A stretch of 64,000 bases of DNA from Brachionus manjavacas (GCA_019054805.1 JAHQIY010000012.1:2914001-2978000); one strand, 5' to 3'. Counted from the stretch's first letter, positions 1-11,070 are shown. Notes: generated from the sequence alone by a model not told the origin. Translations and numbers: made by a program.

Positions 1-75
1 TAAACAATCATTGATGAAAAAAATAAAAAAAAGCTATTCAATTGAATCTATTGAAGCAGAAACCTCGGATCACCA

Positions 76-81
76 TATAAA
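76..81 (+). promoter_or_regulatory. TATA box of PVP1 copy 1
   Basis: TATAAA lies 58 bp before the proposed ATG at 139. The same box at the same spacing precedes the other PVP1 copies (8395-8400 minus, 23220-23225 minus). Confidence 0.55.
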
Positions 82-138
82 TTGAGTAAAATATAGAAAT
101 AAAATTATCAATTTCTATATTCTAAGAAATACTTTAAA

Positions 139-1143
139 ATGTTTGGTAAAAAAATTTTCCTCTTGATTTAAAAAAGTCAATTAAACAAACGTTTATTCTA
201 GGTTCATTTGACTCTTCATCATTCGGCTCTTCATCATTGGGTTCATCATGTGGATCATGTGAAACTTCATGTTGTCCACCTCCACCACCACCACCAGCAC
301 CAATAAGAGTGCCAGTACCTGTACCAGTGCCACAACCATATCCAGTTCCAGTTAGAATCCCACGACATGTACCACATCCAATCCCAACTCCAGTTCCACA
401 ACCAGTACCATTTACAATCAGAGTACCAGTACCAAGACCTGTTCCAGTACCAACTCCAGTACCTGTTCCACAACCATGCCCAGTACCAGTTCCATTCAAA
501 GTACCAGTAAGAGTACCAGTACCAGTTCAACTTACTGTACACGAACCAGTACCACAAGCTCAAACCGTTCAAATTCCAATTAGAGTACCAGTACCACAAC
601 CATGCCCAGTACCAACCCCAGTTCCAACTCCAGTACCAGTTAGAGTACCAATAAGAATTCCAGTTCCACAACCATACCCAGTTGTCGAACATGTCGATGT
701 TCCATACAGAGTTCCAGTTCCAAAACTATACCCAGGTAAATTTACCTTTTATATGTTTTCACTAAAATTAAAAAATTCAAATGATCAATAAATTTTTTCT
801 TTTAGTCCCAGAAAGATACCCAGTTCCAGTTAGAGTACCAGTTCCACACAAATACCCAGTACCACAACCAGTGCCAGTTCCATTCAAAATCCCAACTCCA
901 GTTCCAGTACCACAAAGAGTTCCAATTCCAACTCCAGTTCCTCAACGTGTTCCAGTCCCAGTTCCAGTACCACCACCATGTCCACCTCCATGTCCACCAC
1001 CACCACCACCATCATGCCCAGCTCCATGCCCGCCACCACCACCACCACCATGTCCATCACCATGCGGATCAGCTTCATTCGGTGCTGCTGAACTCTCAGC
1101 TCCATTGGCTTCAGCTCAATTTTCATCCCTTGGCTCTTTCTAA
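139..1143 (+). CDS. PVP1 proline-valine-rich structural protein, copy 1
   Basis: Three exons, 139-145, 202-735 and 806-1143, with GT..AG introns of 56 and 70 nt. The joined frame is exactly 293 codons (292 aa). The first coding exon is only 7 nt (ATGTTTG). It was chosen because its donor and the 200-201 acceptor give an N-terminus MFGSFDSSSFGSS, like that of the neighbouring PVP2. Order of parts: Ser/Gly-rich head; a Cys motif (CGSC, CC); polyproline; about 200 residues of PVPVP, PVPQPYPV and PVRIPVP repeats; CPPPPPPSCPAPC blocks; and a tail with SAPLASAQ. No signal peptide or membrane segment is seen. It resembles Pro/Cys-rich cross-linked structural proteins in composition only; the function is inferred. 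The poly(A) signal AATAAA lies at 1174-1179. Confidence 0.8.
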
Positions 1144-1173
1144 ATTACTCGCTTAAACCTAAAAATATCAATC

Positions 1174-1179
1174 AATAAA
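1174..1179 (+). terminator. Poly(A) signal of PVP1 copy 1
   Basis: AATAAA lies about 30 bp after the stop codon. The 3' UTR up to this hexamer is identical to that of PVP2, and the two sequences diverge just after it. Confidence 0.6.
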
Positions 1180-1673
1180 GTCTATTCTATCAATTATTTA
1201 ACAATTTTTTTCTTTGTCTTTAATTCTTGCAATAATTTTATACTCAGAATTTGAAAAAAATGAATTCTTCTAATTCTTTTTGGCGAACAAAGTATTTCAA
1301 ATTTTTCGAGCGGTTTCTCGATAGCACAGATTCAGTAATCTAAGACGCTGCTTAGGAACTATTTTTTAAAATAATTTTAAATTTTATTATTTATATAAAA
1401 TAAATTAAACACAAGGTATCTAAAAGAATTGAAGATCGAATAAATAAAGGCTAAATTCAGCAAAAAATACCATGTTCATTTTTCTGAGCAAAATTCTTTT
1501 CTATTAAATTTAAATCTACATTTTCTTTTAATTTAGCACTTGAGAATAGATATTTTTTTCGAATTCTTTATTAAATAAGAGTAAAAAACCTATCAAAAAT
1601 TATTTTTGTCCATTAGATAAAATTCGTAGAAAAATCGGAATCAAAGCTGAAATTGGAGTTTGTTCGCAAAACT
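1180..1673. other. 3' flank of PVP1, no gene seen
   Basis: AT-rich sequence, repeated in inverted orientation at 6802-7295. No open frame or RNA gene is supported. Confidence 0.6.
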
Positions 1674-1787
1674 TGTTGTTGCATTATGAGGCTTTTAATT
1701 ATATTACTAAAAGTCTCAAATCGGCTTCGTGAAATTATGTATCCTTTAACTCTCAATATCAATTGCTACCTTACAATATCTTTTTTT
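1674..1787 (+). mobile_element. LINE 3' fragment in sense orientation at a fold-back junction
   Basis: The sequence matches, with divergence, the C-terminal coding end of the LINE that lies on the opposite strand just downstream (1948-2011 and 1806-1830). The run AATTGCTACCTTACAATATC at 1761-1780 is the reverse complement of sequence at 1806-1827. Two LINE 3' ends therefore meet head to head here. Confidence 0.65.
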
Positions 1788-2140
1788 TTGTTCAGGGAAA
1801 AAATAAGATATTGTAAGGTAGCAATTACACAATGGAGTTGGGTATTCAATAAATCTTGATTAGAAACCTTCTTTGTATTTCTCCACTAGTCTTACAACCA
1901 ATGGAAAAGAATGTCCCATTATTGTCCCAACATATCTCTCACTCAACTCACAAAGCCGATTTGAGACTGTTAGTAATTTAAGCTTATTAAAAGCCTCATA
2001 ATGCAACATGTTGGAGGGAGTATCATATTTTAACTAAGGCATAGATCTTACTTCTGTATGCTCAATTGCTTGTAGTTTTTTGATATTATTTTCTGAAAAT
2101 GAATTCAAGCAAGGAAAAGAATAGTCTAAGATTGATCCGA

Positions 2141-4579
2141 CTAAAGATTTTCTAGTGTGTTTTGATTGAGACCCCATTTTTTATTTGACAATATTTTAAT
2201 AATGTTTAGCCTTTTGTTGCAGCGTTCTTTAATTTCGCATACTAGTATATTAAAGTTTAACTTAGAATCAAATTTAATACCAAGAAACTTGATTTCTTTT
2301 TGGCTCACTATTCTGTTTCCATAAATTTTTAAGTTTAGATCATCACTCTCTTTTTTATATCTAGAAAAGACTACTAAACATGACTTTTCTACTGATATCT
2401 TCATTTTTCATTTAATAAGCCATTGTTCTGGCTCGTTGGTGTATTTATTTATCTTATTTTCAAGTTTCCCTTTTTTGTTATAAATGAAGAATGTAACTAG
2501 ATCATCTGCGAAAAGCAGAGAGTATTCATTATTTGTTTTGTTTCTTTTGGGGATGTAATTAATATATATACTAGATAAGAGAGGACTTATTACTGAGCCT
2601 TGAGGAACACCTGCAGTTATTTGATATTCGTCGCTCAATTGGTCATTCACATTTACCTTAAATGTCCTACTATCTAAAAAGGATCTAATCCAGTTAGTCA
2701 AGTAATGAGGTGGATTCATTTTAATCAATTTAAAAATTAGACCTTCATGCCAAACCCTATCAAAGGCTTTAGAAATATCAAAAAAAGGCCACAAACTCTT
2801 TTTTTCTATTAAATGATTCCACAATTTTTTGAATTAAAAAGAATAGATTATCTGATGTTCGCCGGTGTTTTCTAAATCCAGACTGCTCCCGGATAAGGAG
2901 TGAATTTTGTTCCAAAAAATTGTATAATCTTGAGTATACTATTCTTTTCAGTAACTTTCCTAGACAACTGGTTATGCTAATTGGTCTATAATTTAAAGGG
3001 TCTTGTACAGTAGAGGCCTTTTTTTGAATCGTAGTAATGTTCGAAGTTTTCCACGCTTTCTGGACTCTACCTTCTCTAATAGCTAAATTAAAAAGTTCTT
3101 AGATTTCTATTAGTGAATTTCTAGGTAAGTTTTTTAGCATCAAATTATGAATTATGTCAGGTGATGCCGCTTCATTTTTCAATCTTTTTAGAGCCATAAT
3201 TAATTCATTTAAGCAAATTTAAAATTAGACTGATCATAATTTCTAAAGAATTCAGAGTTAGAATTAAGTATTTCGAAATCTTTATCACGATCTATTAAAT
3301 CAGAATTAGGACTAAATATTGAAGATAGGAGTTATCCAAAGCATTTTTCCTTTTCTTCATTAGTTTTGAATTTCTTGTCATTTAAAAACAAATTTGGGAT
3401 TAAATTTGATCCTTTTTTTGATCTAAATTTATTTATTTTTTTCCAGAATGGTCTACTTGTTAGTGGGTTTTTTCCCATTTTATCAATAAAATCAAACCAA
3501 TTTTGATTCCAGAATTTTTTTAAAGAGGCCTTTAACTCGAATGTAAGTTGATTAAATTTTTTCTTGAGATTTTGACAGCGAGTTTTTTGAAAGTTTCTTC
3601 TTACTCTCCTACGTTCTTTTATCAGAATAACAATGTTCGGGGGAAGACTGGTTTTGTAGATTTTCTGCGAATGATAAGGAATGCTTTTATGTGAAGTAGA
3701 AATAATTCTTTCTGTAATTTTATCATTTAGTTGATCTATTGTGAGTGAACTTTCAGTGATATTCACTATTTGAGAATTTAAAATCTCGCTGAATAATTGC
3801 CAGTTTGCTTTCTTATAGTTAAACTTTTTAGCTGCAGATTTATTTTCTAATTGATAGCCCATAGAAATCGATGCTTCGATTGGGAAATGGTCACTAGTCA
3901 TGTCTTGACTATTTAGGACACAAAAGTCGGTAATTTTGTCAATTAATGAAGATAAAACTAAGAAAAGATCAAGAATTTCAAAGTAATTCCTATTAAAAAT
4001 ATTGAAAGTAGGACGCTTATCATTAATTACTGAGAAGTCTAACTCATTGATTATTCTTTCCAACATTATGCCGTTTTCATTTTCCCCTACGCAGCCTATT
4101 TGCGTTGTTCTGGCGTTAAGATCACCACCTAAAATGTAGTTTCTACATTTTTTATTAACAGTTTTAAAAAACTCAAAGTTCAGAAGCATATTGGGTGGAT
4201 TATATAGACTGAATATAAACAATTCATTATTCTTTCCTAAGTTCATTTTTATACAAAGGAGTTCGGAATTGAATTCCTCATAAGAGAAATCTTGTATAAA
4301 TTCAATTCCTTCTTTAATTAAAATTGCTACTCCTCCTCCATACTTGTTGCGTGGTTTTGTTATGAATTGATAATTGTGAAAATCAAGATAAATATTTGCC
4401 TCACTTAAATCTATCTTTAGTTCATTGAGCTAAACAATGTCTGGACATTTTTGAGCTAAAAAATTGGCTAAGAGATGAACCCTACTAGGTAAATGAAGAA
4501 AATTCCAGTGTGTAATTACTAACCTTGTTTTATTAAGAGGTTTTGTTCTTAAAGTTGATTTATTTATCTTCTTGTTCAT
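2141..4579 (-). pseudogene. LINE ORF2 endonuclease-reverse transcriptase, broken (copy 1)
   Basis: The reading starts with ATG at 4579-4577, overlapping the ORF1 stop as ATGA. Endonuclease marks seen in order: GGGVAILIKEG, GGDLNA, and SDHFPIEA near 3880. Reverse transcriptase marks: FDISKAFDRVWHEGL near 2770, AGVPQGSVISPLL near 2600, and LLFADDL near 2510, with the FADD catalytic box intact. A stop at about 4432 follows residues DIV, and there are breaks near 3330 and 2405. The downstream part contains the LINE C-terminal region with KFLGIKFDSKL. It cannot encode a full protein as it stands. Confidence 0.85.
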
Positions 4580-5806
4580 TCTAAATTTTCTTCAATGCTG
4601 TTTTGACCGGCAGTTTGCTGACAAATTTCGTTAGATGATTGATCTACTTGAATTGAACATTCAGTTGTTGAACTGTTTGATTCAGACTCGAAGGTAATGT
4701 CGTTTTGATTTTCTAAGACAACTAATGGTTTCTTTGATTCATTTTCGGTGAGCTCTTTTTCATTTGGATCAGATTCGGGAAATCTCTTGGTTTTATTTTT
4801 TGGTTTGGAAAAAATTCTCAGTCTCATTCTGATCATTTGGGCGTACATTGACAAGTGACTGGCATAGTGGTAGATAATCGTTTAAACGACTTACCAAAGC
4901 TTCTTCTAAAACTGGAGTTTTAGGGTCTTTTGGGCTAATTTCGGATATTACGTCATTGAAATTTGTTGGCTGATATCCAGGTGTTTTTGTTGTTGAATTT
5001 TCATCATTATCTTTTTGGTCAGCTTCAAATAATGATTGCGTTTCTTCTTGGTCAATGTAAAGATCATTGTAGTCAATCTTTTTCCTTTCAAGCGACTTAA
5101 GCTTTTCGGCAATGGAGCATTTTTTTGTCAAATGTCCTTTCTGATGACAATTTTCGCATAGTGTTTCTTTGACAGGGCATTTAGCAATGTTGTGTCCTTC
5201 ATCATCACAAAAATAGCATTTCTGCTTTTGTCCAACAATTGACACAAGACACTTTAAACCATACATTATTGTGGGGCCTGACAAGCTTCCAATAATATTC
5301 TCAACTTCTTTTGGAAATGATATTTTCACCCTTCTGACACCATTTTTCCTCTCGGGTCTATCTTCATATTTTTCTTCGGTAATGTGTTCAACATTGAGTC
5401 CATCAATTCGAACAGCATTAAAGAAGGTTTCAAGTCTATGATTCTCGAAATCAGAGGGCAAGAAGTGAAATCGAAAAGTACAATACCTTCTGAGATCCGG
5501 GACTTTATTTGCATCTTCAAGTCTGAAAATGGTTCCATTGATATTGATGTCACGATCGAAAACTTTGGCAACATTAAAGGCAGCATTAAACTCTATTATC
5601 CAAACTTTGTTTGAAGAGAAATTGTAGATACTTGTGATCGCATCATTTTCAACTTGGTTCAGGACGACATCAAGTGCACTAAATAAGACTTTATGGCTAA
5701 TCGGTTTGTCTAACCTCTTCAAGTTTAGCTTGACCGAATTTTTTAAATATCCACCGTCGGTTTTGGTTTGTTTTGTTGAGCGACATTGCCAACACACAAC
5801 TTTCAA
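4576..5806 (-). pseudogene. LINE ORF1 zinc-knuckle protein, broken (copy 1)
   Basis: An ORF1-type nucleic-acid-binding protein with an N-terminal RNA-binding-like region and two CCHC knuckles: CYFCDDEGHNIAKC and CENCHQKGHLTKKC, near 5220-5110. The C-terminal third is acidic and Ser/Thr-rich. Compared with the copy at 19404-20622 it carries homopolymer indels near 5745, 5010 and 4795. Neither copy is open throughout, and each is interrupted in different places. The ORF1 stop (TGA, 4578-4576) overlaps the ORF2 start. Confidence 0.8.
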
Positions 5807-5890
5807 CGGTTTTTAAATCACGTGATGACGCTATTAATTAAATTTTGGTTTTTCAAATTTGCTAAGCCAAACGACAAATTTTCAAAAAAG

Positions 5891-6801
5891 AGGACAAATT
5901 TTCAGAATTTTTTTAAAGAATTTTTTTAAAGAGACTTTTAATTCAAATGTAAGTTGATTAAATTTTTGCTTGAGCTTTTGACTGCGAGCTAAAAGCTTAA
6001 TGCTTTTAGTTTAATTTATTAATTCAAGGGCGATGCTGCAATTTTTATCAGGCAGGTGGTAATGCTTTTTTGATGGAGGTTGAAGTTCGCTTGACTTAGC
6101 ACGTCCTGTACAATTTTTGTGCAATTCGCACTTTAATTATATAGTTTTAACTGTAGGTATTTTTGAAAATGTTGGCTTGTCAACTGTTTAAGCATACTCA
6201 CATGAATTATATGTTTATTGACAAAAACATGGTCTAAAAATAAAATTGTTAAATTAATTATAAAAAATATATTTATTAACCATTAATTTAGTCTTAAACA
6301 TGAGGCTGTTCAGTAAGTGATTGGATTTTATTTTCATATTTATGAATATTACAAAAACTATTTTGGTGGTTGAAATTAAAAAAGGATTTTAAGCGATTTT
6401 TATTTATTAATAATCCTAAGCATAACTATTATTATTGCTTTTATTAGTATTAATATTTTGTTATTTTTGAAAAATATTTTTTAAGATAAATAATAATAAG
6501 TAAATACGATAAAAAAACAGTAAAAAAATAAATAAAATTAAATAAAGAAATTTAGCATTCAATATTTGTTTATATTGCAAACTTTCACAAATCAATAATC
6601 GACTTTAGGTATATTTTAAGTCAAGATATTTTCATAAAATGTTTAATTTTAAAAACTATAGAATTTTGTTAATTTATCAAATTTAATCGAATTGAATACG
6701 ATTTCAAGAAAATTACTCTGCTCCAGATAAAAATTGTTTCCAACTTCACTCTACCTAGATTTTAATTTTCTATATGTTGCAATTATGCATAATTTTCAAT
6801 T
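5891..6801. other. AT-rich spacer, nothing supported
   Basis: Low-complexity A/T-rich sequence between the LINE and the inverted repeat arm. It is repeated at about 20717-21627. No coding frame, RNA gene or terminal repeat was recognised. Confidence 0.5.
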
Positions 6802-8474
6802 AGTTTTGCGAACAAACTCCAATTTCAGCTTTGATTCCGATTTTTCTACGAATTTTATCTAATGGACAAAAATAATTTTTGATAGGTTTTTTACTCTTAT
6901 TTAATAAAGAATTCGAAAAAAATATCTATTCTCAAGTGCTAAATTAAAAGAAAATGTAGATTTAAATTTAATAGAAAAGAATTTTGCTCAGAAAAATGAA
7001 CATGGTATTTTTTGCTGAATTTAGCCTTTATTTATTCGATCTTCAATTCTTTTAGATACCTTGTGTTTAATTTATTTTATATAAATAATAAAATTTAAAA
7101 TTATTTTAAAAAATAGTTCCTAAGCAGCGTCTTAGATTACTGAATCTGTGCTATCGAGAAACCGCTCGAAAAAATTTGAAATACTTTGTTCGCCAAAAAG
7201 AATTAGAAGAATTCATTTTTTTCAAATTCTGAGTATAAAATTATTGCAAGAATTAAAGACAAAGAAAAAAATTGTTAAATAATTGATAGAATAGACTTTA
7301 TTGATTGATATTTTTAGGTTTAAGCGAGTAATTTAGAAAGAGCCAAGGGATGAAAATTGAGCTGAAGCCAATGGAGCTGAGAGTTCAGCAGCACCGAATG
7401 AAGCTGATCCGCATGGTGATGGACATGGTGGTGGTGGTGGTGGCGGGCATGGAGCTGGGCATGATGGTGGTGGTGGTGGTGGACATGGAGGTGGACATGG
7501 TGGTGGTACTGGAACTGGGACTGGAACACGTTGAGGAACTGGAGTTGGAATTGGAACTCTTTGTGGTACTGGAACTGGAGTTGGGATTTTGAATGGAACT
7601 GGCACTGGTTGTGGTACTGGGTATTTGTGTGGAACTGGTACTCTAACTGGAACTGGGTATCTTTCTGGGACTAAAAGAAAAAAATTTATTGATCATTTGA
7701 ATTTTTTAATTTTAGTGAAAACATATAAAAGGTAAATTTACCTGGGTATAGTTTTGGAACTGGAACTCTGTATGGAACATCGACATGTTCGACAACTGGG
7801 TATGGTTGTGGAACTGGAATTCTTATTGGTACTCTAACTGGTACTGGAGTTGGAACTGGGGTTGGTACTGGGCATGGTTGTGGTACTGGTACTCTAATTG
7901 GAATTTGAACGGTTTGAGCTTGTGGTACTGGTTCGTGTACAGTAAGTTGAACTGGTACTGGTACTCTTACTGGTACTTTGAATGGAACTGGTACTGGGCA
8001 TGGTTGTGGAACAGGTACTGGAGTTGGTACTGGAACAGGTCTTGGTACTGGTACTCTGATTGTAAATGGTACTGGTTGTGGAACTGGAGTTGGGATTGGA
8101 TGTGGTACATGTCGTGGGATTCTAACTGGAACTGGATATGGTTGTGGCACTGGTACAGGTACTGGCACTCTTATTGGTGCTGGTGGTGGTGGTGGAGGTG
8201 GACAACATGAAGTTTCACATGATCCACATGATGAACCCAATGATGAAGAGCCGAATGATGAAGAGTCAAATGAACCTAGAATAAACGTTTGTTTAATTGA
8301 CTTTTTTAAATCAAGAGGAAAATTTTTTACCAAACATTTTAAAGTATTTCTTAGAATATAGAAATTGATAATTTTATTTCTATATTTTACTCAATTTATA
8401 TGGTGATCCGAGGTTTCTGCTTCAATAGATTCAATTGAATAGCTTTTTTTATTTTTTTCATCAATGATTGTTTA
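6802..8474. repeat. Inverted repeat arm 2 (PVP1-bearing)
   Basis: Reverse complement of 1-1673. Beyond 8474 the sequence continues into the shared PVP1/PVP2 promoter, whose counterpart for arm 1 would lie outside the window. Confidence 0.9.
7333..8337 (-). CDS. PVP1 proline-valine-rich structural protein, copy 2
   Basis: Exons on the minus strand are 8337-8331 (7 nt), 8275-7742 and 7670-7333. Introns are 55 and 71 nt. Exon sizes (7, 534, 338) are identical to copy 1, giving 292 aa. The parts are the same: Ser/Gly head, CGSC and CC cysteines, PVP repeats, CPPPPPPCPSPC blocks and the SAPLASAQ tail. It is transcribed away from PVP2 at 8884, with 546 bp between the start codons. Differences from copy 1 that I noticed fall in intron homopolymers. 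A long open frame on the opposite strand is a by-product of the CCA/GTA/GTT repeat and is not annotated. Confidence 0.82.
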
Positions 8475-8883
8475 AAAATGTAATCAATGTTATTTTTATC
8501 AATAAATCGATTGAATAGAATGAGAGAAGAATGTGGGGGATCCATCCGAAAAGTAAAACATGAATCCTTATCAGTCACAATTTAGTAATCGTGTGTCCAT
8601 AGTTTGTCGAAATTAAACAAATCGTGCTCAAATATCTTTTATTTAGTTGTAAATTAAATATCTAATTTATTTATTGTGATCTATTATGTAAATTATCAAT
8701 TTATATTGTTACCAATGCATACATCCCAGAATTGAAAGTATTCAGATCTTTAAATAAAAGATGAAATAGTAAGATAAAATGCTTTTGTTTATCTAAAACT
8801 CACGTATAAATATGAACAACAATATCATTTTGAGAATAGACAAGTTCTAGTTTTTCAACAGAAATTTAAAAAGAACATTTACA
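8338..8883. promoter_or_regulatory. Shared divergent promoter, PVP1/PVP2 (unit 1)
   Basis: 546 bp lie between the two divergent start codons. A TATA box on the minus strand (8395-8400) serves PVP1, 58 bp from its ATG. TATAAATA at 8805-8812 on the plus strand lies 72 bp before the PVP2 ATG. No other transcription unit is apparent, so the two genes are probably co-regulated from this interval. Confidence 0.6.
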
Positions 8884-9912
8884 ATGGCCTCCTTTGGTTC
8901 ATCTTCGTTTTCTAGCGCTGAATTTTCAGCTCCTTTGGCTACTGCTCAATTACCAGCTTCATTGCCTTTATCTTTACCATCACTCGACTCTTCATGTGGT
9001 TCATGCCCACCACCACCACCCCCACCATGCCCAGCTCCATGCCCAGCTCCATGTCCACCACCACCATGCAGAATTCCAGTTCCAGTTCCAACTCCAGTAC
9101 CAACTCCAGTACGAGTACCACAGTACATAACTGTAAGAAAAATTCAATTTTCTTAAAAAAAAGTTAATTTATTAAAATAAAAAAAATAGGTACCAGTGCC
9201 AACTCCATGCCCAAGACCGGTTCCAGTTCCAGTTCCAAGACCATGTCCAGTCTCAGTTCCATATCCTCAAAGAGTTCCAGTTCCAACTCCATTCAAAATC
9301 CCAGTACCAACTCCAGTTCCACAACAGGTTCAAATTCCACAACCAGTTCCACAAATAAATCGTGTTCAAGTACCATTGCCATATCAAGTACCACAACCAG
9401 TTGCTGTTCCAACTCCAATTAGAATTCCAGTAAGAGTACCAGTTCCACAACCATACCCAGTACCACAACCAGTTCCAGTGCCATGCCCAGTTCGTATCCC
9501 AATCAGAATTAGAATTCCAAGACCAGTCCCAGTACCAGTCGAAGTACCAATTCCAGTTAGAACTCCACAACCATATCCAGTTCGATTACCATGTCCAGTT
9601 CCTCAACCTTGCCCAGTTCAAGTAGCTCAACCTGTTCCTCAACCATGCCCACAACCCGTCCCATATCCAGTTCCAGTACCATGCCCACAACCTGTTAAAA
9701 TTCCAACTCCGGTTCCAGTTCAAACTTGCCCACCACCACCACCACCATGCCCAGCTCCATGTCCACCACCACCACCACCATCATGCCCAGCTCCATGCCC
9801 GCCACCACCACCACCACCATGTCCATCACCATGCGGATCAGCTTCATTCGGTGCTGCTGAACTCTCAGCTCCATTGGCTTCAGCTCAATTTTCATCCCTT
9901 GGCTCTTTCTAA
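8884..9912 (+). CDS. PVP2 proline-valine-rich structural protein, copy 1
   Basis: Two exons, 8884-9132 and 9190-9912, with a 57-nt GT..AG intron in phase 0. They give 324 codons (323 aa). Order: a head with FSAPLATAQLPASLPLSL; CGSC; CPPPPPPPCPAPCPAPC; then about 180 residues of PVPTP, PVPRPCPV and PVPQPYPV repeats with regular Cys; CPPPPPPSCPAPC; and a tail with ELSAPLASAQFSSLGSF. Head and tail share the SAPLA(T/S)AQ module, so the repeat core is flanked by related ends. No signal peptide, glycosylated linker or membrane segment is seen, which points to a cytoplasmic protein rich in possible disulfides. The tail and 3' UTR are identical in DNA to PVP1. TATAAATA lies at 8805 and AATAAA at 9943-9948. 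Confidence 0.85.
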
Positions 9913-9942
9913 ATTACTCGCTTAAACCTAAAAATATCAATC

Positions 9943-9948
9943 AATAAA
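9943..9948 (+). terminator. Poly(A) signal of PVP2 copy 1
   Basis: AATAAA lies 31 bp after the stop codon, and sequence identity with PVP1 ends exactly here. Confidence 0.6.
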
Positions 9949-10176
9949 ATTTCCTAAATTTCCTTGAATTTATTTTTTTTGCTCATTTTTCTTTATAAAT
10001 TGGGTCTAAAAGGACGTATTTAAAGTCATAAATCAATAATTCAGAGATGGCATTAAAACTTTTGATTTTTGGAATTTTACTAGTTTTCTTTAATTTTTGT
10101 TTTAGAAATCCTGAGCATTTTTTAGTCTTTCAAACAAATTAGAAAAATACGTAAATTATAGCGAATGAACTATAAG

Positions 10177-10248
10177 TCCCATATGGTCTAGTGGTTAGGA
10201 TTCCTGCCTTTCACGCAGGCGGCCCGGGTTCAATTCCCGGTGTGGGAA
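10177..10248 (+). tRNA. tRNA-Glu (UUC)
   Basis: A 72-nt cloverleaf. Acceptor TCCCATA pairs with TGTGGGA, the anticodon loop CTTTCAC has anticodon TTC at 10210-10212, and the T arm CCGGGTTCAATTCCCGG closes well. A short T run follows as the Pol III stop. CCA is not encoded, as expected in eukaryotes. Confidence 0.95.
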
Positions 10249-11070
10249 AAGTTTTTAATTTAATTAAATTTTTTAAAGGGTAGAATTTAGCAAGATTAGA
10301 AAAATTCGTGTTGTTTAATTTATAAAATTTTGCAAAATTTAGGTAAGATTTGTAATTTATTTCAGAAAAATCAGAAAAATATTTATTCAATAAAAAGAAA
10401 TTAAACAAAACAAACTCCGATATTATCTAATAAACAGACATATACTAGAGTTTTGAAGGAAACTGTAATAAATTTCAACAAATCGGTTTAAAAAAACTAC
10501 GGGCGGTAAAAAAAAACGTCCAAATATTTGCCGGTTGAATAAAAAATTAACGAAAATTTTATTGCAAATTCTGAACGGCTTGTTTGATTTGTAACCAAAA
10601 TTTCATATAGTTAACAACTCGTTTGAAAAATTTAAGAGAACTTCGGCTATTCAATTCAATAAATTCAAAAAAAATATAAACTATTAATCAAATGTAAAAT
10701 CTACTAAAGACTTAATCGAACCAAAAATATTTCCAAACTTATTTCCTGGTGTAAAAGATTATTTTTTTAAGGAATAAAACAGTTCAAATTTCTCAATATT
10801 TTGGTATTCGTCTTTTGCATGTCGACTCATACTGGCGGGACGTTCGTTTTTTATATATTTTATGCTTATTAAAGAGTCACACTAGAAAGAAACTCAACTG
10901 TTTATTGAATTATTAAATTAAAATCGACGGTTAAAGTTAAAAAGAATAATATAAGTTAACTAATTAATGACAAACGAAACCGTATTGAAGAGTATTAGGG
11001 AATCAAAATTTATGATTGTTGTCTATTGTTAATAAAAAAGGTAATTTGAACTTTAAATTATCTTTTATTA
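10249..11070. other. AT-rich spacer, nothing supported
   Basis: No gene seen. It differs from its duplicate (25072-25893) at several single bases after about 10485, unlike the region to the left. Confidence 0.5.

Larger units (their letters stand above)
1..1673. repeat. Inverted repeat arm 1 (PVP1-bearing)
   Basis: The segment is the reverse complement of 6802-8474, with the same length and only homopolymer-length differences noticed. It runs off the left edge of the window, so the repeat probably continues. It carries a whole PVP1 gene with promoter and poly(A) signal. Identity stops abruptly at 1673, where a LINE piece begins. Confidence 0.9.
1788..5890 (-). mobile_element. Non-LTR retrotransposon (APE-type LINE), copy 1, decayed
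   Basis: A two-ORF LINE on the minus strand. ORF1 (5806 to 4576) has two CCHC zinc knuckles. ORF2 (4579 downward) has an AP-like endonuclease followed by a reverse transcriptase. The 3' UTR is missing, being cut by the duplication junction at 1788. The 5' end is put near 5890 because the diverged copy at 52440 shares a TTTGGCTWAGCAA stretch there. The ORF layout fits the Jockey/R1/I-like LINE groups; the clade is not resolved. Both copies in the window share internal stops, so they decayed before being duplicated. Confidence 0.85.

Noticed and set aside
267-692. Long antisense frames across the PVP genes (Trp/Tyr/Asn-rich, Gly/Thr-rich, His-rich and Met/Val-rich)
   Set aside because: They arise because CCA, GTA and GTT repeats contain no stops in other frames. 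They lack splice logic, and the PVP sense frame with introns explains the sequence.
5384-5816. Plus-strand frames opposite LINE ORF1 (5384-5614, 5634-5816 and their duplicates)
   Set aside because: They are shadows of the LINE zinc-knuckle ORF on the other strand.
8396-8578. 60-codon minus-strand frame between PVP1 and PVP2 (also 23221-23403)
   Set aside because: It lies in the shared promoter over the PVP1 TATA box and has no recognisable domain.
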